In this document: positions 59,801 through 64,000 of the stretch, piece by piece | How the letters are laid out: each line of letters begins with the position of its first letter | How positions within the stretch are numbered: the stretch's first letter is position 1 | Origin: Vibrio sp. SCSIO 43136 | GTDB taxonomy: Bacteria > Pseudomonadota > Gammaproteobacteria > Enterobacterales > Vibrionaceae | Assembly (NCBI RefSeq): GCF_023716565.1 | Contig: NZ_CP071848.1 | Location: 372,001-436,000, forward strand | Direction of reading: 5' to 3' | DNA length: 64,000 bases | Position numbers and translations under genes: made by a program | The notes under the pieces: generated by a model | Databases searched by the model: none | Told to the model about the DNA's origin: nothing | The model's input: only the letters and a program-made list of their open reading frames with translations

Positions 59801-60616
59801 GTGCGTTTGCTCTGTCGATGGCTCAATGTTTCTCCAGCGGGTTATTACAAATGGCGTAATCGCCAGCAGACAACACGTGAGCAAACCAATGACACTTTGC
59901 TGGAGTTCCTTAAGAAGGAAAGTGATGATCAACACTGCATTCCTGGGTACCGCAAACTCTGGGAAGCAGCGATTGCGAGCGGGTTCATCTGTAATAAGAA
60001 AAGAGTTCAACGCTTATTACAAAGCCTGGGGTATCGTTCAATAGCCAGTAAAAGGCGTCATGGCCGAGCACCACGACAAGAGCCGATGATGGCAGCATAC
60101 AACCTGCTCAATCGCCAGTTTGATGTAAAGGAACCAAACCGTGTCTGGGTATCGGATATCACTCAAGTTAGATGCAAAGAAGGGTGGAACTACCTCTGCA
60201 TCATTCTTGACTTGTACTCTCGTAAAGTCGTTGGGTGGTCTACAAGCCGTATTAACAATGCGGATTTGGTCATAAAAACCCTGAATAAAGCTTGGAAATC
60301 TCGACGTCCAAATGGTGAAAAACTGATGTTCCACTCGGATCAAGGCGTACAGTATAGAGCCTTCGAAACCATACGCTGGCACCGCAAACGCAAAGTCACG
60401 ATAAGTATGTCTGGTAAAGGTAATTGCTGGGATAATGCTTGCTCAGAGAGCTTCTTTGCCCAATACAAAAAAGAATGGATAAGCAATCTAGGCGAACTGT
60501 CTCGACAGGAGATGACCGTTCAAAGTCGACAATATATCGATAGTTATTATAATCCAGTAAGAAGACATGGGGCCCTTGGTGGAGTGAGCCCCAATGACTT
60601 CGAGCTAATGAATTAA
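59801..60616 (+). CDS. IS3-family OrfB transposase (DDE domain)
   Basis: 271 residues from a GTG at 59801; functionally it is the second half of OrfAB, since the frame is open back to the frameshift at 59750-59753 and reads HIFKRTKNTLPVRLLCRWLNV. Contains the HTH_21-like segment, then the rve integrase core with D in VSDITQVR, D in HSDQGVQY and E in CSESFFAQYKKEW (DDE triad), and the final RRHGALGGVSPNDFE. Catalyses cut-and-paste or circle-forming transposition. Confidence 0.92.
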   Translation: MRLLCRWLNVSPAGYYKWRNRQQTTREQTNDTLLEFLKKESDDQHCIPGYRKLWEAAIASGFICNKKRVQRLLQSLGYRSIASKRRHGRAPRQEPMMAAYNLLNRQFDVKEPNRVWVSDITQVRCKEGWNYLCIILDLYSRKVVGWSTSRINNADLVIKTLNKAWKSRRPNGEKLMFHSDQGVQYRAFETIRWHRKRKVTISMSGKGNCWDNACSESFFAQYKKEWISNLGELSRQEMTVQSRQYIDSYYNPVRRHGALGGVSPNDFELMN

Positions 60617-60650
60617 AACCCCGTGTCTACTTTTAGGGGGTCATATCACG

Positions 60651-60741
60651 TTTACCGTTTACCGTTTACCGTTTACCGTTTACCGTTTACCGTTTACCGT
60701 TTACCGTTTACCGTTTACCGTTTACCGTTCACCGTTCGCCG
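60651..60741. repeat. 7-bp tandem array TTTACCG, right half
   Basis: Eleven perfect TTTACCG units (60651-60727), then TTCACCG and TTCGCCG, and further decay into TTCCCTTTTCCC-like sequence up to about 60770. The first unit shares its T with the CGT duplication of the IS. Joined to the left half it would make about 24 units in one phase. Confidence 0.92.
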
Positions 60742-60822
60742 TTCCTTATTTCCCTTTTCCCTTTTCCCTTTAACCCCCTGTCTATGATATAAATACCCCA
60801 TTATTTCCCACTCGGTATCTCC

Positions 60823-61110
60823 ATGCGTATTTTCTCCATTGCTCTGTTGGCATTGGTGCTTGGGTTGCAGTATCTGGTCTGGTTTGGCAAAAATGGCGAG
60901 CTGGATCTGGCGAGCACTCAGGCTGACATCCAGATCCAGAATGAAAAGAACGCCAATCTTGCCCAGCGCAATGATGAGATGTATGCCGAGATTGATGACC
61001 TGCGCCAAGGTCTAGATGCGATTGAAGAGCGTGCTCGGCATCAGCTGGGGATGGTGAAGTCCGATGAGACTTTCTATCGTATCGTTGGTGACTCCTCTGC
61101 AAATAACTAG
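60823..61110 (+). CDS. ftsB: FtsB, cell division protein
   Basis: 95 residues. One TM helix (about 3-20), then a coiled coil ([28 protein letters not shown]) and the conserved [18 protein letters not shown]. Part of the FtsQBL divisome complex. First of the ftsB-ispD-ispF-truD-surE series. Its upstream region is the 7-bp array and IS, so its promoter must lie within about 80 bp or come from the IS. Confidence 0.94.
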   Translation: MRIFSIALLALVLGLQYLVWFGKNGELDLASTQADIQIQNEKNANLAQRNDEMYAEIDDLRQGLDAIEERARHQLGMVKSDETFYRIVGDSSANN

Positions 61111-61119
61111 TAACTGAAC

Positions 61120-61836
61120 ATGTCCCAGATTGCCTCGAAATCATTCACTGTTGTTGTGCCAGCTGCTGGCGTAGGCAGTCGAATGCAGGCTAGCGTGCCT
61201 AAGCAATATCTAACACTCTTAGATAAAACCATTTTAGAACACACAGTTGAGCGTTTGTTGTCACACCCTAGGATCGAGCAGGTGGTGGTAGCAGTGAGCG
61301 ATACTGATCCTTACTTTACCGAATCACCATTGGCGCAGCACTCACAGGTGGTGCGAGTTAGTGGTGGTAAAGAGCGTGCAGATTCAGTGCTCTCAGGCTT
61401 AAGCTATCTAGCTGAGAACTCTGATAATAGTGATTGGATTTTAGTGCATGATGCCGCAAGACCTTGTGTGCAACTGGCCGATATCGATGCCCTGATTGAA
61501 GGGGCGACGTCGCACCCGGTTGGTGGCATCTTAGCCGCTCCTGTGCGAGATACCATGAAACGCACTAACGAAAAGGTGCAGATCAGCCAAACGGTGGATC
61601 GTAATAACCTTTGGCATGCACTAACTCCGCAGATGTTTAAGTTACAGCCACTAAAAGAGGCGTTAGAGCAAGCTTTGGAGCAAGGCGTGGCAATTACTGA
61701 TGAAGCGTCAGCACTTGAGTGGAAAGGCGAGCAACCACAGATCGTGGCTGGCCGCTCTGATAACCTCAAGGTAACCCAACCAGAAGATCTGGCACTGGCA
61801 GAATTTTATTTAACCCGTAGCAAGCAACAAGGATAA
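61120..61836 (+). CDS. ispD: IspD, MEP cytidylyltransferase
   Basis: 238 residues. [23 protein letters not shown] (about 11-33) is the CTP-binding loop; VHDAARPCV (about 107-115), and [10 protein letters not shown] follow. Adds CMP to methylerythritol phosphate in non-mevalonate isoprenoid synthesis. 9 bp after ftsB; 3 bp before ispF. Confidence 0.96.
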   Translation: MSQIASKSFTVVVPAAGVGSRMQASVPKQYLTLLDKTILEHTVERLLSHPRIEQVVVAVSDTDPYFTESPLAQHSQVVRVSGGKERADSVLSGLSYLAENSDNSDWILVHDAARPCVQLADIDALIEGATSHPVGGILAAPVRDTMKRTNEKVQISQTVDRNNLWHALTPQMFKLQPLKEALEQALEQGVAITDEASALEWKGEQPQIVAGRSDNLKVTQPEDLALAEFYLTRSKQQG

Positions 61837-61839
61837 GAG

Positions 61840-62325
61840 ATGATTCGAATTGGACATGGCTTTGATGTGCACAAATTTGGTGGCGAAGGCCCAGTCATTA
61901 TTGGTGGCGTTGCTATCCCTTATGAGCAAGGATTGATTGCGCATTCAGATGGTGATGTTGCACTGCATGCTTTGAGTGATGCACTTCTTGGTGCCATCGC
62001 TGCGGGAGATATTGGTCGTCATTTCCCCGACACCGATGACAAGTGGAAAGGGGCTGACAGCCGAGCTTTACTTAGAGATGTGTACCGCCGAGTGAAAGAG
62101 GCGGGATACGTGATTGGCAATGTAGATGTGACCATTATGGCTCAAGCACCGAAAATGGCCCCACATATTCAAGCCATGTGCACAGCGATTGCAGAGGATC
62201 TAGAAACGGATCTTGGTAACGTCAATGTAAAAGCAACCACCACCGAACGATTAGGTTTTACTGGACGCAAGGAAGGCATTGCCTGTGAAGCCGTTGCCCT
62301 AATTATGAAAAGTGAATCCAAATGA
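61840..62325 (+). CDS. ispF: IspF, MEcPP synthase
   Basis: 161 residues. [12 protein letters not shown] (3-14) supplies zinc ligands; [33 protein letters not shown] (about 34-66) the active site; [14 protein letters not shown] the cytidine pocket. Cyclises CDP-ME2P. Follows ispD in the same pathway; overlaps truD by 4 bp. Confidence 0.97.
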   Translation: MIRIGHGFDVHKFGGEGPVIIGGVAIPYEQGLIAHSDGDVALHALSDALLGAIAAGDIGRHFPDTDDKWKGADSRALLRDVYRRVKEAGYVIGNVDVTIMAQAPKMAPHIQAMCTAIAEDLETDLGNVNVKATTTERLGFTGRKEGIACEAVALIMKSESK

Positions 62326-63371
62326 CAGACGTGTTAGCTCCTTTTGCCTATTTAAATGGCAAACCAACTTCTACCGCTAAGCTAAAGCTTCAGCCGCAAC
62401 ATTTTGTGGTGCGAGAGCAGCTTGGTTATACCTTCAGTGGCGAGGGCGAGCATTTAATGCTGCGAATTCGAAAAACTGGTGAGAACACCAGTTTTGTCGC
62501 TAATGAGTTAGCCAAAGCTTGTGGAGTAAAATCCAAAGACGTGAGTTGGGCGGGCCTAAAAGATCGTCACGCAGTGACTGAGCAGTGGTTGAGTGTGCAC
62601 TTACCCGGTAAAGAGCAGCCTGACTTAAGCGCTTTTCTGGCTCAGTATCCTAGTATTGAGATTCTAGCCGTCGACCGTCATAACAAGAAATTGCGTCCAG
62701 GCGATCTTACGGGCAATGAGTTTGAAGTAACGCTAGCGGAAGTTACCGAGCCGGAAGCTGTTTTGGCTAAGCTTGAGCAGATGGCGAAGTTTGGTGTTCC
62801 TAACTATTTTGGTGCGCAACGCTTTGGTCGTGATGGCAACAACCTAGAAGAGGCTCGCCGTTGGGGACGTGAAAATGTGCGTACTCGTAACCAAAATAAG
62901 CGTAGCTTGATGTTATCGACTGCTCGTTCTTGGATCTTTAACCGAGTGTTATCAGAGCGCATTGAACAAGGCTGTTTCCAAACCGTATTGTTAGGAGATT
63001 TGGTGCAGACAGGAAAAATGCTTGAAGAAGCCAGCGCTGACAATCTTGCCGAGCTACAAGCGCAAGTCGACAATGGTCAGGCGCAAATCACCGCCCCACT
63101 TGCTGGTGATAATGCTCTGCCGACCAAAGAAGTGGCTTTGGCATTGGAAAATCCACACTTGGAAGCCGAAGCGGACTTAATGGCGCTGATCCGTGGCAAC
63201 CGTATGCGTCACGAGCGCCGTGCGCTAGCGCTCAAACCGAGCGATCTTACTTGGCAACATCAAGGTGATAACATTACGCTTAAGTTTTCATTGCCAGCAG
63301 GCAATTTCGCCACTTCTTTGGTGCGAGAACTAGCTCAAGAGATCACTGTAGAAAGAAGCTACGATAATTAA
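62322..63371 (+). CDS. truD: TruD, tRNA pseudouridine(13) synthase
   Basis: 349 residues, E. coli 349. [26 protein letters not shown], the catalytic [15 protein letters not shown] (Asp, about 78-92), [22 protein letters not shown]. Modifies U13 of tRNA-Glu. ATGA overlap with ispF; 3 bp before surE. Confidence 0.96.
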   Translation: MTDVLAPFAYLNGKPTSTAKLKLQPQHFVVREQLGYTFSGEGEHLMLRIRKTGENTSFVANELAKACGVKSKDVSWAGLKDRHAVTEQWLSVHLPGKEQPDLSAFLAQYPSIEILAVDRHNKKLRPGDLTGNEFEVTLAEVTEPEAVLAKLEQMAKFGVPNYFGAQRFGRDGNNLEEARRWGRENVRTRNQNKRSLMLSTARSWIFNRVLSERIEQGCFQTVLLGDLVQTGKMLEEASADNLAELQAQVDNGQAQITAPLAGDNALPTKEVALALENPHLEAEADLMALIRGNRMRHERRALALKPSDLTWQHQGDNITLKFSLPAGNFATSLVRELAQEITVERSYDN

Positions 63372-63374
63372 GTC

Positions 63375-64000
63375 ATGACCAATAAGCCACTTAAAATCCT
63401 CATCAGTAATGACGATGGTGTTAATGCCCTAGGCATTGCACAGCTTGCCGAAGAGCTTAGTAAAATTGCTCAAGTAATAGTGGTCGCTCCTGACCGCAAC
63501 CGCTCAGGTGCATCAAATTCTTTGACCTTGGAACAGCCACTTCGAGTGACACAAGTGGGTGACCTGCGTTACTCGGTACAAGGGACTCCGACAGATTGTG
63601 TGCACTTTGCACTTAACGAATTGCTCAAAGATGACATGCCTGATTTAGTGTTATCTGGCATCAATCACGGCGCTAATTTGGGCGACGACGTGCTGTATTC
63701 CGGTACTGTCGCAGCGGCGATGGAAGGGCACTTTCTTGGTGTTCCCTCAATTGCTATCTCATTGGTTGGAAAAAATCACTTTGCGACGGCGGCAAAGATT
63801 GCTCGCCAGCTAGTTGAGCGTCATTTGGTTGAACCTATCCCGACCAACCGCCTGCTCAACGTCAATGTGCCTGATGTTGAGTATGATGCGCTCGTAGGTA
63901 CACAAGTGACACGCCTTGGTGCTCGTCACCATGCAGAAGATATGATCAAACAAGCGGACCCACGTGGTCATATTATCTACTGGCTCGGCCCTCCGGGTGC
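63375..64000 (+). CDS. surE: SurE, 5'/3'-nucleotidase (partial)
   Basis: The ATG at 63375 begins [20 protein letters not shown]; the frame stays open to the window edge (about 208 codons). The metal site [34 protein letters not shown], and [25 protein letters not shown] are those of SurE. Dephosphorylates nucleoside monophosphates; involved in stationary-phase survival. Follows truD as in E. coli, where pcm, nlpD and rpoS come next. Confidence 0.95.
   Translation, partial: MTNKPLKILISNDDGVNALGIAQLAEELSKIAQVIVVAPDRNRSGASNSLTLEQPLRVTQVGDLRYSVQGTPTDCVHFALNELLKDDMPDLVLSGINHGANLGDDVLYSGTVAAAMEGHFLGVPSIAISLVGKNHFATAAKIARQLVERHLVEPIPTNRLLNVNVPDVEYDALVGTQVTRLGARHHAEDMIKQADPRGHIIYWLGPPG

Larger units (their letters stand above)
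59398..60648 (+). mobile_element. IS3-family insertion sequence
   Basis: 1251 bp. Terminal inverted repeats of about 26 bp: left TGATACGACCCC..., right (inverse) TGATATGACCCC..., each followed by AAAGTAGACAC. Flanked by the 3-bp direct duplication CGT (59395-59397 and 60649-60651), as usual for IS3-family elements. Two overlapping frames, orfA and orfB, joined by a -1 frameshift. It interrupts a TTTACCG array between eno and ftsB; both frames are intact, so the element may be active. Confidence 0.92.

Overview
The window is chromosomal DNA from a member of the Vibrionaceae, very probably genus Vibrio. The evidence is gene order and protein similarity from memory: hemW-rdgB-yggU-yggT-proC-yggS/pilTU, ruvX-yqgE-gshB-rsmE-endA-sprT-metK-tkt-epd-pgk-fbaA-mscS, rpoE-rseABC-lepA-lepB-rnc-era-recO-pdxJ-acpS, and barA-rlmD-relA-mazG-pyrG-eno-ftsB-ispDF-truD-surE all follow the arrangement I know from Vibrio. 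The highly expressed glycolytic genes use CTA leucine codons heavily. There is no rRNA, tRNA, CRISPR array or prophage; the species cannot be named.

Layout. Bases 1-4761 are a leftward housekeeping block (hemW, rdgB, a DUF4426 gene, yggU, yggT, proC, yggS) into which a HigBA-type toxin-antitoxin pair has been placed. pilT-pilU (4786-6952) run right and drive type IV pilus retraction. 7049-13634 is a leftward set: RuvX, YqgE, glutathione synthetase, RsmE, periplasmic nuclease EndA/Dns, SprT, a DUF2189 membrane protein and MetK, the last with MetJ-box-like repeats upstream. 14006-19802 is rightward central carbon metabolism (tkt, epd, pgk, fbaA), then mscS. 21095-24026 holds a YbaK-like deacylase, argO, the divergent regulator argP and a SIMPL-domain protein. 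24091-27385 is leftward serA, rpiA, ygfA, 6S RNA and zapA. ygfB-ubiH-ubiI run right. ytfK, a candidate small RNA, a second YbaK-like gene and ygfZ run left; sdhE-ygfX run right; nadB runs left, divergent from the sigma-E operon. 35674-45017 is the rightward rpoE-rseABC, lepA-lepB-rnc-era and recO-pdxJ-acpS series. 45147-48452 is a three-gene accessory signalling module (outer-membrane barrel, small phosphate-binding-like periplasmic protein, membrane GGDEF protein) that abuts the convergent barA/varS hybrid kinase. 51473-64000 carries rlmD, relA, mazG, pyrG, eno, an IS3-family element, ftsB, ispD, ispF, truD and the start of surE.

The most interesting parts are not classical genes. There is a dispersed family of 7-bp tandem arrays (TTTACCG, TTTCCCG, GCCGTAA), each just past the intrinsic terminator of a highly expressed or pilus gene. 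One array has been split by an IS3-family insertion with a CGT target duplication that keeps the array in phase. Two copies of a roughly 115-130 bp GC-rich inverted-repeat element look like a small non-autonomous repeat. Other points are a long structured palindrome before mscS, a candidate minus-strand sRNA, a sprT start placed directly behind a terminator, and the barrel/PBP/GGDEL module. I did not find a large, obviously new multi-gene system; the rest is conserved core genome.
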